The notes: generated by a model from the sequence alone, not told the origin. Shown: positions 45,783 to 58,880, numbered from the stretch's first letter. The stretch is 64,000 nucleotides of DNA from Papio anubis (GCF_008728515.1 NC_044981.1:135595937-135659936), one strand, 5' to 3'. Translations and numbers: made by a program.

Positions 45783-48700
45783 TTTATTTTTATTATACTT
45801 TAAGTTCTAGGGGACACGTGCACAATGTGTAGGTTTGTTACACAGGTATACATATGCCACGTTGGTTTCCTGCACCCATTAACTCATCATTTACATTAGG
45901 TATTTCTCCTAATGCTATCGCTTCCCCCATCCCACAGCAGGCCCTGATGTGTGATGTTCCCTGTCCTGTGTCCAAGTGTTCTCATTGTTCATTCCCACCA
46001 ATGAGTGAGAATATGTGGTGTTTGGTTTTCTGTCCTTGTGATAGTTTGCACAGAATAATGGTTTCCAGCTTCATCCATGTCCCTACAAAGGACATGAACT
46101 CATCCTTTTTTAAGACTGCATAGTATCCCATGGTGTATATGTGCCACATTTTCTTAATCCAGACTGTCATTGATGGACATTTGGGTTAGTTCCAAGTCTT
46201 TGCTATTGTGAATAGTGCCACAATAAAAATACGTGTGCGTGCGTCTTTATAGTAACATGATTTATAATCCTTTGGGTATATAGCCAGTAATGGGATTGCT
46301 GGGTCAATGGTATTTCTAGTTCTAGATCTTTGAGGAATCACCACACTCTCTTCCACAATGGCTGAACTAGTTTACACCAGACTGACAGTATAAAAGCATT
46401 CCTGTTTCTCCACATCTTCTCCAGCATCTGTTGTTTCCTAAATTTTTAATGATCACCATTCTTACTGGTGTGAGATGGTATCTCATTGTGGTTTGGACTT
46501 GCATTTCTCTGATGACCAGCGATGATGAGCATTTTCTCATGTGTCTGTTGGCTGCATAAATGCCTTCTTTTGAGAAGTATCTAGTCATATCTTTTGCCCA
46601 CTTTTTGATGAGGTTGTTTGTTTTTTTCTTGTAAATTTGTTTTAAGTTCCTTATAGATTCTGGATATTAGCCCTTTGTCAGATGGGTAGATTGCAAACAT
46701 TTTCTCCCATTGTGTAGATTGCCTGTTCACTCTGATGGTAGTTTCTTTTTCTGTGCAGAAGCTCTTTAGTTTAATTAGATCCCACTTATCAATTTTGGCT
46801 TTTATTGCCATTGCTTTTGGTGTGTTAGTCACGAAGTCCTTGCCAATGCCTATGTCCTGGATGGTATTGCCTAAGTTTTCTTCTAAGGTTTTATGGTTTT
46901 AGGTTTAACAGTTAAGTCTTTAATCTATCTTGAATTAATTTTTGTATAAGGTGTAAGGAAGGAATTCAGTTTCAACTTTCTACGTGTGTCTAGCCAGTTT
47001 TCCCAACACCATTTATTGAATAGGAATCTTTTCCCCATTTCTTGTTTTTTGTCAGGTTTGTCAAAGATCAGATGGTTGTAGATGTGTGGTGTTATTTCTG
47101 AGGCCTCTGTTCTGTTCCATTGGTTTATATCTCTGTTTTGGTACCAGTACCATGCAGTTTTGATTACTGTAGCCTTGTAGTATAGTTTGAAGTCAGGTAC
47201 GTGATGCCTCCAGCTTTGTTCTTTTGGCTTAGGATTTTCTTGGCAATGCGGGCTCTTTTTTGGTTTCATATGAACTTTAAAGTAATTTTTTCCAATTCTG
47301 TGAAGAAAGTCATTGGTATTGAATGGCATTGATCTATAAATTACCTTGGGCAGTATGGCCATTTTCACGATATTGATGTTACCTATCAATGAGCATGGAA
47401 TGTTCTTCCATTTGTTTGTGTCCTCTTTTATTTCGTTGAGCAGTGGTCTGTAGTTCTCCTTGAAGAGGTCCTTCACATGCCTTGTAAGTTGTATTCCTAG
47501 GTATTTTACTCTCTTTGTAGCAATTGTGAATGGGACTTCACTCATGATTTGGCTCTCTGTTTGTCTCTTATTGGTATATAGGAATGCTTGTGATTTTTGC
47601 ACATTGATTTTGTATTCTGAGATTTTGCTGAAGTTGCTTATCCGCTTAAGGATATTTTGGTTTGAGATAATGGGGTTTTCTAAATATACAATCATGTCCT
47701 CTGCAAACAGGGACAATATGACTTTCTCTTTTCCTGATTCAGTACCCTTTATTTCTTTCTCTTGCCTGACTGCCCTGGCCAGAACTTCCAACACTGTGTT
47801 GAATAAGAATGGTGAGAGAGGGCATCCCTGTCTTGTGCCAGTTTTCCAAGGGAATGCTTCCAGTTTTTGCCCATTCAGGATGATATTGGCTGTGGGTTTG
47901 TCATAAATAGCTCTTATTATTTTGAGATACATTCTATCAATACCTAGTTTATTGAGAAATTTAGCATGAAAGGCTGTTGAATTTTGTCAAAGGTCTTTTC
48001 TGCATCTATTGAGATAATCATGTGGTTTTTGTCATTGGTTCTGTTTATGTGATGGATTACATTTATTGATTTGCATATGTTGAACCAGCCTTGCATCCCA
48101 GGGATGAAACCAACTTGATTGTGGTGGATAAGCTTTTTGATGTGCTGCTAGATTCGGTTTGCCAGTATTTTATTGGGGATTTTGCATCGATGTTCATCAG
48201 GGATATTGGTCTAAAATGCTCTTTTGTGTGTGTGTGTGTGTCTCTGCCAGGCTTTGGTATCAGGATGATGCTGGCTTCATAAAATGAGTTAGGGAGGAGT
48301 CCCACTTTTTCTGTTTATTGGAATAGTTTCAGAAGGAATGGTACCAGCTCCTCTTTGTACCTCTGGTAGAATTCGGCTGTGAATCCGTCTGGTCATGGAC
48401 TTTTTTTAGTTGGTAGGCTATTAATTATTGTCTCAACTTCAGAGCCTATTATTGGTCTATTCAGAGATTCATCTTCTTCCTGGTTTATTCTTAGGAGCAT
48501 GTATGTGTCCAGGAATTTATCCATTTCTTCTAGATTTTCTAGTTTATTTGTGTAGAGGTGTTTATAGTATTCTTTGATAGTAGTTTGTATTTCTGTGGGA
48601 TTGGTGGTGTGATATCCCCTTTATCATTTTTTATTGCACCTATTTGATTCTTCTGTCTTCTCTTCTTTATTAGTCTTGCTAGCGGTATATCAATTTTGTT

Positions 48701-51700
48701 GATCTTTTCAAAAAACCACCTCCTAGATTCATTGTTTTTTTTTTTTTTTTTTTTTTTGAAGGGTTTTTTGTGTCTCTATCTCCTTCAGTTCTGCTCTGAT
48801 CTTAGTTATTTCTTGCCTTCTGCTAGCTTTTGAATGTGTTTGCTCTTGCTTCTCTAGTTCTTTTAATTGTGATGTTAGGGTATCAATTTTAAATCTTTCC
48901 TGCTTTCTCTTGTGGGCATTTAGTGCTCTAAATTTCCCTCTACACACTGCTTTAAATGTGTCCCAGAGATTCTGGTATGCTGTGTCTTTGTTCTCATTTG
49001 TTTCAAAGAACATCTTTATTTCTGCCTTCATTTCATTATTTACCCAGTAGTCACTCAGGAGCAGATTGTTTAGTTTCCGTGTACTTGTGTGGTTTCAAGT
49101 GAGTTTCTTAATCTTGAGTTCTAATTTGATTACACTGTGGTCTGACAGACAGTTTGTTATGATTTCTGTTCTTTTACATTTGCTGAGGAGTGCTTTACTT
49201 CCAACCATGTGGTCAATTTTGAAATAAGTGTGATATGGTGCTGAGAAGAATGTATATTCTGTTGATTTGGAGTGGAGAGTTCTGTATATGTCTATTAGGT
49301 CTGCTTCATGCAGAGCTCAGTTCAAGTCCTGGATATCCTTGTTAACCTTCTTTCTCGTTGATCTGTCTGATATTGACAGTGGGTTGTTAAAGTCTCCAAT
49401 TATTTTTGTTTGAGAGTCTCAGCCTCTTTGTAGGTCTCTAAGGACTTGCTTTATGAATCTGGGTCCTCCTGTATTGGGTGCATATATATTTAAGATAGTT
49501 AGCTCTTCTCGTTGAATTGATCCCTTTACCATTACATAATGGCCTTCTTTGTCTCTTTTGAACTTTGTTCATTTAAAGTCTGTTTTATCAGAGACTAGGA
49601 TTGCAACCCCTGCATTTTTTTTTCTTTCCATTTGCTTGGTAGATCTTCCTCCATCCCTTTATTTCGAGCCTATGTGTGTCTTTGCACATGAGGTGGGTCT
49701 CCTGAATACAGCATACTGATGGGTCTTGACTCTTTATCCAACTCGCCCATCTGTGTCTTTTAATTGGGGCATTTAGTCCATTTACATTTAAGTTTAATAT
49801 TGTTATATGCGAATTTGATCCTGTCATTATGATGTTAGCTGATTATTTTGCCTGTTAGTTGATGCAGTTTCTTCCTAGCATCAATGGTCTTTATAATTTG
49901 GCATGTTTTTGCAGTGGCTGGTACCAGTTGTTGCTTTGCATGTTTAGTGCTTCCTTCAGGAGCTCTTGTAAGATAGGCCTGGTGGTGACAGAATCTCTCA
50001 GCATTTGCTTGTCTGTAAAGGATTTTATTTCTCCTTCACTTATGAAGCTTAGTTTGGCTGGATATGAAATTCTGGGTTGTAAATTCTTTTCTTTAAGAAT
50101 GTTGAATATTGGCCCCCACTCTCTTCTGACTTGTAGAGTTTCTGCCGAGAGATCTGCTGTTAGTCTGCTGGGCTTTCCTTTGTGGTTAACCCGACCTTTC
50201 TCTCTGGCTGCCCTTAAGATTTTTTCCTTTATTTCCAACCTTGGTGAATTTAACAATTACGTGTCTTGGGGTTGCTCTTCTCAAGGAATATCTTTGTGAT
50301 ATTCTCTGTATTTCCTGAATTTGAATGTTGACCTGCCTTGCTAGGTTGGGGAAGTTCTCCTGGATAATATTCTGAAGAGTGTTTTCCAACTTGGTTCCAC
50401 TCTCCCTATCACTTTCAGGTACACCAATCAAATGTAGATTCTTTTCACATAGTCCTATATTTCTTGGAGGCTTTGTTCATTTTTTTTTCCTCTTTTTTCT
50501 CTAAACTTCTCTTCTCACTTTATTTCATTAAGTTGATCTTCAGTCACTGATACCCTTTCTTCCACTTGATCAAATCAGCTATTGAAGCTTGTGCATGCAT
50601 CACATAGTTCTCATGCCATGGTTTTCTGCTCCATCAGGTCATTTAAGGTCTTCTCTACACTGTTTATTCTAGTTAGCCATTCGTCTAATCTTTTATCAAG
50701 GTTTTTAGCTTCCTTGCTATGGCTTGTAACATCATCCTTTAGCTTGGAGAAGTTTGTTATTACTAACCTTCTGAAGCCTCCTTCTGTCAACTCGTCAAAG
50801 TCATTCTCCATCCAGCTTTGTTCCATTGCTGCCTAGGAGCTGCAATCCTTTGGAGAAGAAGAGGCACTCTGGTTTTTAGAATTTTCAACTTTTCTGCTCT
50901 AGTTTCTCCCCATCTTTGTGATTTTATCTATTTTTGGTCTTTGATGATGGTGACCTACAGGTAGGGTTTTGGTGTGGATGTTCTTTTTGTTGATGTTAAT
51001 GCTATTCCTTTCTGTTTGTTAATTTTCCTTCTGTCAGTCACGTCTCTCAGCTGCAGGTCTGCTGGAGTTTGCTGGAAGTCCACTTCAGACCCTGTTTGCC
51101 TGAGTATCACCAGTGGAGGCTGCAGAACAGCAAATATTGCAGAACAGCCAATATTGCTGCCTCATCCTTCCTCTGGAAGCTTCATCCCAGAGGGGCACCC
51201 ACTTGTATGAGTTGTCAGTCGGCCCCTACTGGGAGGTGTCTCCCATTTAGCCTACACGGGTGTCAAGGACCCACTTGAGGAGGCAGTGTGTCCATTCTCG
51301 GAGCTCAAACACTGTACTGGGATAACCACTGCTCTCTTCAGAGCTGTCGGACAGGGATGTTTAAGTCTGCAGAAGTTTCTGCTGCCTTTTGTTCAGCTAT
51401 TCCCTGCTGCCAGAGTTGGAATCTGCAGAGGCAGCAGGCCTTGCTGAGCTGCGGTGGGTTCTGCCCAGTTTGAGCTTCCCTGGCCACTTTGTTTACCTAC
51501 TCAAGCCTCAACAATGGTGGATGCTCCTCCTCCTGCCAGGCTGCTGCCTTGCAGGTCAAGCTCAGACTGCTGCACTGGCAGTGAGCAAGGCTCTGTGGGT
51601 GTGGGACCTGCTGAGCCAGGCATGGTATATAATCTCCTGGTGTGCCGTTTCTAAGACTATTGGAAAAGTGCAGTATTTGGGCAGGAATGTCCATTATTCC

Positions 51701-51876
51701 ACGTACAGTCTGTCACAGCTTCCCTTGGCTAGGAAAGAGAAATCCCCCAACTCCTTGTGCTTCCCGGGTGAGGCGATGCTCCGCCCTGCTTTGGCTCACC
51801 CTCTGTGGGCTGCACCCACTGTCCAACCCGTCCCAGTGAGATGAACCAGGTACATCAGTTGAAAATGCAGAAATCA
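45783..51876 (-). mobile_element. L1PA-type L1, main part (3' UTR, ORF2, ORF1, most of 5' UTR)
   Basis: On the - strand: 5' UTR from 51876 to 50914; ORF1 from 50913 to about 49890 with premature stops; ORF2 from 49827 to about 45980; then a 3' UTR ending in an A/T-rich tail at 45783. ORF2 is broken into several frames, the longest open piece being 46925-47932. The reverse-transcriptase active-site motif reads FAED rather than FADD (codon at 47699-47701). A long T-run at about 48736-48758 interrupts ORF2. The remaining 5' UTR tip lies at 56861-56931, because a second L1 is inserted at 51877. Confidence 0.92.
51861..51876 (+). repeat. Target-site duplication, left copy
   Basis: GAAAATGCAGAAATCA, identical to 56845-56860. 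It lies within the 5' UTR of the reverse L1 and marks the insertion of the forward L1. Confidence 0.93.
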
Positions 51877-54800
51877 AGAATGACTTTGTCGAGATGAGAG
51901 AAGAAGGCTTCAGTCCATCAAATTTCTCAGGCTAAAGAGGAGGAATTACATTTACCAAGCAAAGAAACTAAAATCTTGAAAAAAGTGGAAGAATTGGCGG
52001 CTAGAGTAATTAATGCAGAGAAGGTCATAAGCGAAATGAAAGAGATGAAAACCATGACCACGAGAAATCGTGACAAATGCACAAGCTTCAGTAAACGACT
52101 CAATCAACTGGAAAGAGAAAAGTATCAGCGATTGAGGATCAAATAAGATGAAATGAAGCGAGAAGAAACCAAAAAGAAAAGAAAGAAAAAGGAAATAAAC
52201 AAAGCCTGCAAGAGGTATGGGATTATGTAAAAGACCCAAATCGTCTGATTGGGGTGCCTGAAAGTGAGGGGAAAATGGAACCAAGTTGAAACACTCTTCA
52301 GGATATCATCCAGGAGAACTACAACCTAGTAGGGCAGGCCAACATTCAAATCCAGGAAATACAGAAGGCATACACAAGATACTCCTCGAGGAAGAGCAAC
52401 TCCAAGACACCCATAGTGCCAGATTCACAAAGAGAGTTGAAATGAAGGAAAAATCTTAGGGCAGCCAGAGAAGGTCGGGTTACCCACAAGGGAAGCCATC
52501 AGACTCACAACAGATCTCGGCAGAAACTCTCCAAGCCAGAAGAGGTGGGGCCAATATTCAACATTCTTAGAAAAGAATTTTAAACCCAGAATTTCATATC
52601 CAGCCAAACTAAGGTTTCATAAGAGTGAAGGAGAAATAAAATCCTTTACAGATAAGCAAATGCTTAGAGATTTTTGTGCCACTAGGCCCTGCCTTACAAG
52701 AGACCCACAAGAGGAAGCACTCAGCATGAAGGAACAACGGTACCAGCCATTTGCAAAACATGCCAAATGTAAAGACCATGAGGCTAGGAAAACTGCATCA
52801 ACTAGCGAGCAAAATAGCAGTTAATATCATAATGGCAGGATCAAGTTCACACATAACAATCTTAACCTTAAATGTCAATGGATAAATGCTCCAATGAAAA
52901 GACACAGACTGGCAAACTGGATAAAGAGTCAAGACCCATCAGTCTCTGCTGTATTCCAGAGACCCATCTCTGCATAGAGAGACATACATAGGCTCAAAAT
53001 AAAAGGGATGGAGGAGAAGATTTACCAAGCAAATGGAGAACAAAAAGCGGGGTTGCAATCCTAGTCTCTGATAAAACAGACTTTAAACATCAAGATCAAA
53101 GAGAGACAAAGAAGGCCATTACATAATGGTCAAGGGGGATCAATTCAACAGGAAGAGCTAACTATCCTAAATGTAATATGCACCCAATACAGAATTTTAG
53201 ATTCATAAAGCAAGTCCTTAGAGACTTACAAAGAGACTTAGACTCCCATACAATATGTGGGAGACTTCCAGCACTCCACTGTCAACATTAGACGGATCAA
53301 CAAGACAAGTTAACAAGGATATCCAGGGTGAACTCATCTCTGCAGCTTAAACCCAGACCTAATGAACATCTATAGAACTCTCCACCCCAAATCAACAGAA
53401 TATACATTCTTCTCAGCCACCACATCATACTTACTCCAAAATTGACCATATATAATTGGAGTAAAGCACTCCTCAACAAATGTACAAGAGCAAGAAATTA
53501 TAACAAACTGTCTGTCAGACCACTGTGCAATCAAACTAGAACTCAGGACTAAAACTCAATCAAAACCGCTCAACTACATGGAAACTGAACAACCTGCTCT
53601 GAATGACTACTGGGTACATAATGAAATGAAGGCAGAAATAAAGATGCTAAAACCAGTAGGAACAAAAGATACAACATACCAGAATCTCTGGGACACATTT
53701 AAAGCAGTGTGTGGGAAATTTATAGCACTAAATGCCCACAAGGAAAGCAGGAAAGATCAAAATTGACACTCTAACATAGCAATTAAAAAGAACTAGAGAA
53801 GCAAAAGAGCAAACACATTCAAAGCAGCAGAAGGCAAGAAATCACTAAGATCAGAGCAAACTGGGAGATAGAGACACAAAAACCCTCAAAAATCCAATGA
53901 ATCAGGAGTTGGTTTTGAAAAGATCAACAAAATTGACAGACCACTAGCAAGACTAATAAAGAAGAAAAGAAGAATCAAATCGGCCTTAATTAAAATGATA
54001 AAGGGATATCACCACCGACCCACAGAAATACAAACTACCAACAGAGCCACCCAAGCTTACCTCTACATGAAATAAACTGGAAAACCTAGAAGAAATGGAT
54101 AATTTCACGGACACTTACACTCTTCAAGACTAAACCAGGAAGAAGTTGATCCCTGAATAGACAATAGTAGGCTCTGAAATTGAGGCAATAATTAATAGCC
54201 TACCAACCAAAAAGTCAGGACCAGATGGATTCACAGCTGAATTCTACCAGAGGGGTATAAGGAGTTGGTACCCTTCCGTACAAGAACTGTTCCCAATCAA
54301 TAGAAAAGAGGGAATCCTCCTAACTCATTTTATGAGGCCAACATCACATCCTGATACAAAGCCTGGCAGAGACACAACAAAAAGAATTTACTAGACCAAT
54401 ATCCCTGATGAACATCGATGCAAAAATCCTCAATGAAATACTGGCAAACCCGGATTCAACAACACATCAAAAGCTTATCCACCATGATCGAAGTGGAGAA
54501 ACTGTCCTGGGATGCAAGGAAGGCTGGTTCAACACATTAGCAAATCAATCCAACATAATCCAGCATATAAACGGAACCAAAGACAGAACCACATGATTAT
54601 CTCAATAAGATGCAGAAAAGGCTTTTTGACAAATTCAACAGCCCTTCATGCTAAAAAGCGGCTCTCAATAAATTCGGTTATTGATGGAGCGTACCTCAAA
54701 ATAATAAGAACTATTTATAATGACAAACCCACAGCCAATATCATACTGAATGGGCAAAACTGGAAAAATTCCTTTGAAAACTGGCACAAGACAGGGATGC

Positions 54801-56844
54801 CCTCTCTCACCACTCCTATTCAACACTAGTGTTGGAAGTTCTGGCTAGGGCAATTAGGCAAGAGAAAATCAGGGGGTATTCAGTTGAGGAAAAGAAGAAG
54901 TCAAATTGTCCCTGTTTGCAGATGACATGGTGTATATTGAGAAAACCCCATTGTCTCAGCCAAAATCTCCTTAAGCTGATAAGCAACTTCAGCAAAGAAT
55001 CTCAGGATACAAAATTAATGTGCAAAAATCACAAGCATTCTTATACACCAATAACGAACAAACACAGAGCCAAATCATGAATGAACTTCCATTCACAATT
55101 GCTTCAAAGAGAATCAAATACCGGAATCCAACACAAAGGGATGTAAAGGACCTGCTTCAAGGAGAACTACAAACCACTGCTCAGTGAAATAAAGAGGACA
55201 CAAACAAATGGAAGAACATGCAATGCTCATGGATAGGAAGAATCAATATGGTGAAAGTGGCCATACTGCCCAAGGTAATTTATAGATTCAATGCCATCCC
55301 CATCAAGCTACCAATGAGTTTCCTTCACGAATTAGGAAAAAAGCTGCTAAAGTTCATATGGAACCAAAAAAACCCGCATCTCCAAGACAATCCTAAGTCA
55401 AAGAACAAAGCTGGAGCATCAAGCATACCTGACTTCAAACTATACTACAAGGCTACAGTAACCAAAACAGCATGGTACTGGTACCAGAAACAGAATAGAC
55501 CAATGGAACAGAACAGAGTCCTCAAATAATACACACATCTACAGCCATCGATCTTTTGACAAACCTGAGAAAAAACAAGAAATGGGGAAAGGATTCCTAT
55601 TTAATAAATGGTGCTGGGAAAATTGGCTAGCCATAAGTAGAAAGCTGAAACTGGATCCTTTCCTTACTCCCTTATCACGAAAATTAATTCAAGATGGATT
55701 AGAGACTTAAATGTTAGACCTAGCACCATAAAAAATCCTAGAAAACCTAGGTAGTACCATTCAGGACATAGAGGCATGGGCAAGACTTCATGTCTAAAAC
55801 ACCAAAAAGCAACGACAGCAAAAAGCTAAAATTGACAAATGGGATCCTAATTAAACTAAAGGCTTCTGCACAGCAAAGAAACTACCATCAGAGTGAACAG
55901 GCAGCCTACAGAATGGGAGAACATTTTTACCCAATCTACTCATCTGACAAAGGGCTAATATCCAGAACCTACAAGAACTCAAACACATTTTACAAGAAAA
56001 AAACAAACAACCCCATCAAAAGTGGGCAAAGGGATGTAGACAGACATTTCTCAAAAGAAACATTCATACAGCCAACAGACATATGAAAAAATGCTCATCA
56101 TCACTTTGGCCATCAGAGAAATGCAAATCAAAACCCTGTGAGATACCATCTCACACCAGTTAGAATAAGCGATCATTCCAAAGTCAGGAAGCAACAGGTG
56201 CTGGAAGGATGTGGAGAAATAGGAACACTTTTCCACTGTTGGTGGGATTGTAAAACTAGTTACAACCATTATGGAAAACAGTATGGCGATTCCTCAAGGA
56301 TCTAGAACTAGATGTACCATATGACCCAGCCATCCCATTACTGGGGATATACCCAAGGATTATAAATTATGCTGCTATAAAGACACATACACCGCATTAT
56401 GTTTATTGCAGCACTATTCTAATAGCAAGACTTGGGAATCAGCAAATGTCCATCAGTGACAGATTGGATTAAAATATGCTTTATATACACCATGGAATAC
56501 TATGCAGCATAAAAAAGGATGAGTTTGCATCCTTTGTAGGACATGGATGCAGCTGAAACCATCATTCTTAGCAAACTATCCACAAGAACAGAAAACCAAA
56601 CACCGCATGTTCTCTCATAGGTGGGAACTGAACAATGAGATCACTTGGACTCAGGAAGGGAACATCACACACGGGGCCTATCCTTAGGGGAGGTGGAGGA
56701 GGATTGCATTGGGAGTTATACCTGATATAAATAGCGAGTTGATGGGTGCAGCAGACCAACATGGCACAAGTATACATATGTAACAAACCTGCATGTTATG
56801 CATGTACCCTACAACTTAAAATTATAATAATAATAATAAAAAAA
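51877..56844 (+). mobile_element. Second L1 (L1PA-type), 5'-truncated, inserted into the first L1
   Basis: Starts inside ORF1 (agaatgactttgtcgag). ORF1 runs to about 52770; ORF2 starts at 52832 (ATG) and ends near 56631 (TGA). A 3' UTR and (AAT)n/A tail end at 56844. Numerous indels and stops break both ORFs; the longest open piece is only about 105 codons. The local reverse-transcriptase motif FADDM is intact at about 54915-54929, but the protein cannot be made. The 16-bp duplications and the target (TTTTC/AA on the nicked strand) fit L1 endonuclease-primed insertion. Confidence 0.93.
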
Positions 56845-56860
56845 GAAAATGCAGAAATCA
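56845..56860 (+). repeat. Target-site duplication, right copy
   Basis: GAAAATGCAGAAATCA directly after the forward L1 A-tail, identical to the copy at 51861-51876. Confidence 0.93.
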
Positions 56861-56931
56861 CCCATCTTCTGCGTTGACCACGGTGGGAGCTGCAGACTGG
56901 AGCTGTTTCTATTCAGCCATCTTGGAATGGA
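56861..56931 (-). mobile_element. 5' tip of the first (outer) L1
   Basis: The reverse complement reads as the beginning of an L1PA 5' UTR (CCAAGATGGCTGAATAG, then CAGCTCC). It continues the 5' UTR that stops at 51876, proving that the outer L1 was essentially full length. Confidence 0.92.
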
Positions 56932-56995
56932 CAGGTAAATTATTTTCTAAACTGAAACATAATTTCCCAAGATATATAAATTTAAAATCCGTATC

Positions 56996-57341
56996 TTTTT
57001 TTTTTTTTGAGACAGAGCCTCACTGTGTTGTCTAGACGGGAATGCAATGGCACAATCTTGTTTCACTGCAACCTCTGCCTCCCGAGTTCAAGCGATTCTC
57101 CTTCCCCAGCCTCCCAAGTAGCTGGGATTACAAGTACCCTCCACCACACCTGGCTAATTTTTGTATTTTTACTAGAGACGGGTTTTGTCATGTCAGCCAG
57201 GCTAGTCTAGATCTCCTGGCCTCAAGTGATCCGCCTGACTCGGCCTCCCAAAGTGCTGGGATTACAAGCATGAGCCACCGAGCCTGGCCTTTTTCTTTTC
57301 TTTCAGTTCTCTCCTCCTCCTTTTTTTTTTTTTTTTTTTTA
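56996..57341 (-). mobile_element. AluS-like element with an extra pyrimidine-rich 5' extension
   Basis: The Alu body is 57001-57289 in reverse, with its poly-T at 56996-57009. Between the Alu 5' end and the right target duplication (57342-57356) lie 52 more bases: a C/T-rich stretch and a second T-run of about 21. The duplications read ttaaaatccgtatct (left, 56982-56995) and ttaaaatccatatct (right). Confidence 0.85.
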
Positions 57342-57356
57342 TTAAAATCCATATCT

Positions 57357-58030
57357 AATTTCTTGACATTTTCAGTAATATAGGTTATACATTTTAGTTT
57401 CATAAATAAGATTTCCTAAATGAGATTTAAGCCTTAGTAATTATATTGTTTATGATGCATTTTCAATATAGAAAGTTTTAATTTTAATTCTGTTAATTCC
57501 AGTTTGGGGAAGATTCTTTAAGAGTAACTATTGTCTCTCTGCAGTCAGGGAAAACTAAAGGCGTAAAATAAACTTTATTTTGCATAATATGGAATGCTCA
57601 TAAACAGAATTGTCATGGTAATCCACCCTTAAACTTTGTCATTATTATTTTTAGACAACATTAGCTAGTGTGACAGAATTAAGGAAATAGTCACCTTTGA
57701 TGTAATCTTGGCTCATGCTAGAGATTTTCAGATTTAACTTGTGCTATTGCTATTCTAGGGCAATATTTCCTTCCCCCACCCCTGGGAAAGTATCTTTTTG
57801 AAATGCATGACTCAAGTAAATGTTGGACCTGATGCAATTATAGGACTGCACACATCCTTGTAGCAGGGAAGGTAATAGTGTATCATTAAATAACAAATAT
57901 GTGTAACCTGCAGCTTTTGCTGTCTTCTTATTTTTTAAGACGCTCAAATTTTTGGATGAGTCAAGCTTTATTCCAAATTACTGCAGACTGAATATTATCA
58001 GTTTTCTTGAAGTAATAGGAAGGTTTTTGT
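57357..58030. other. Intergenic DNA, nothing recognised
   Basis: Unique AT-rich sequence. Confidence 0.4.
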
Positions 58031-58042
58031 TGTTGTTGTTTT

Positions 58043-58337
58043 CATTTTTTTGAGTCAGAGTCTCACTCTGTCACCCAGGCTGGAGTGCAACAGTGTGATC
58101 TCGGCTCACTGCAACCTCCGCCTCCTGGGTTCAAGCAATTCTGCTGCCTCAGCCTCCCGAGTAGCTGGGATTACAGACATCTGCCACCACGCCTGGCTAA
58201 TTTTTGTATTTTTACAAATACAAAATGGGGTTTTACCATGTTGGCCAGGCTGGTCTTGATCTCCTGACCTCAGGTGATCCACCCCACTCAGCCTCCCAAA
58301 GTTCTGGGATTACAGGCGTGAGCCACCACGCCTGGCC
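58043..58337 (-). mobile_element. AluS-like element
   Basis: Full reverse Alu with target duplications agtaataggaag (left) and agtaataggtag (right, from 58338). The middle has a small local duplication (tttacaaatacaaaatgg). Confidence 0.94.
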
Positions 58338-58576
58338 AGTAATAGGTAGATTTAATTTTGCTCAACAGAGTAGGATCCTTAACAAGAAAAAAAAAAAAAA
58401 AAGCTTTTAAGTAGTATTGGTACTCTCTAGTTTCTGTCCTGGTCTGTTTCAGTTATGATCACCCTGCAATTTTTAACATCTATAGTATTCTAAATATGAA
58501 TTTCCTTAAAATTCATGACTTTGTTGACTTTCTTCTCTATTTAACTTCAGAGGCCCATGCCCAGGGATCTAGGAAT

Positions 58577-58880
58577 TTTTTTTTTTTTTTTTTTTAAGAC
58601 GGAGTCTTACTCTGTTGCCAGGCTCAGGCTGGAGTGCAGTGGCATGACCTTGTCTCACTGCAACCTCCACCTCCTCAGTTCAAGCAATTCTCCTCGCTTT
58701 GCCTCCATAGTAACTGGGACTACAGGCGTGCACTACCACATCCAGCTAATTTTTGTATCTTTATTAGAGACAGGGTTTCACCATGTTGGCCAAGATGGTC
58801 TCGATCTCCTGACCTCATAGTCCACCTGCCTTGGCCTCCCAAAGTACTTGGATTACAGGCATGAGCCGCCACACCCTGCC
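58577..58880 (-). mobile_element. AluS-like element
   Basis: Full reverse Alu with poly-T 58577-58594 and target duplications gatctaggaatttt (left) and gacctaggaatttt (right, from 58882). Confidence 0.94.

Noticed and set aside
46925..47932. A 335-codon open frame on the - strand
   Set aside because: It is the reverse-transcriptase part of L1 ORF2 in a decayed element, with an altered active-site motif, not a cellular gene.
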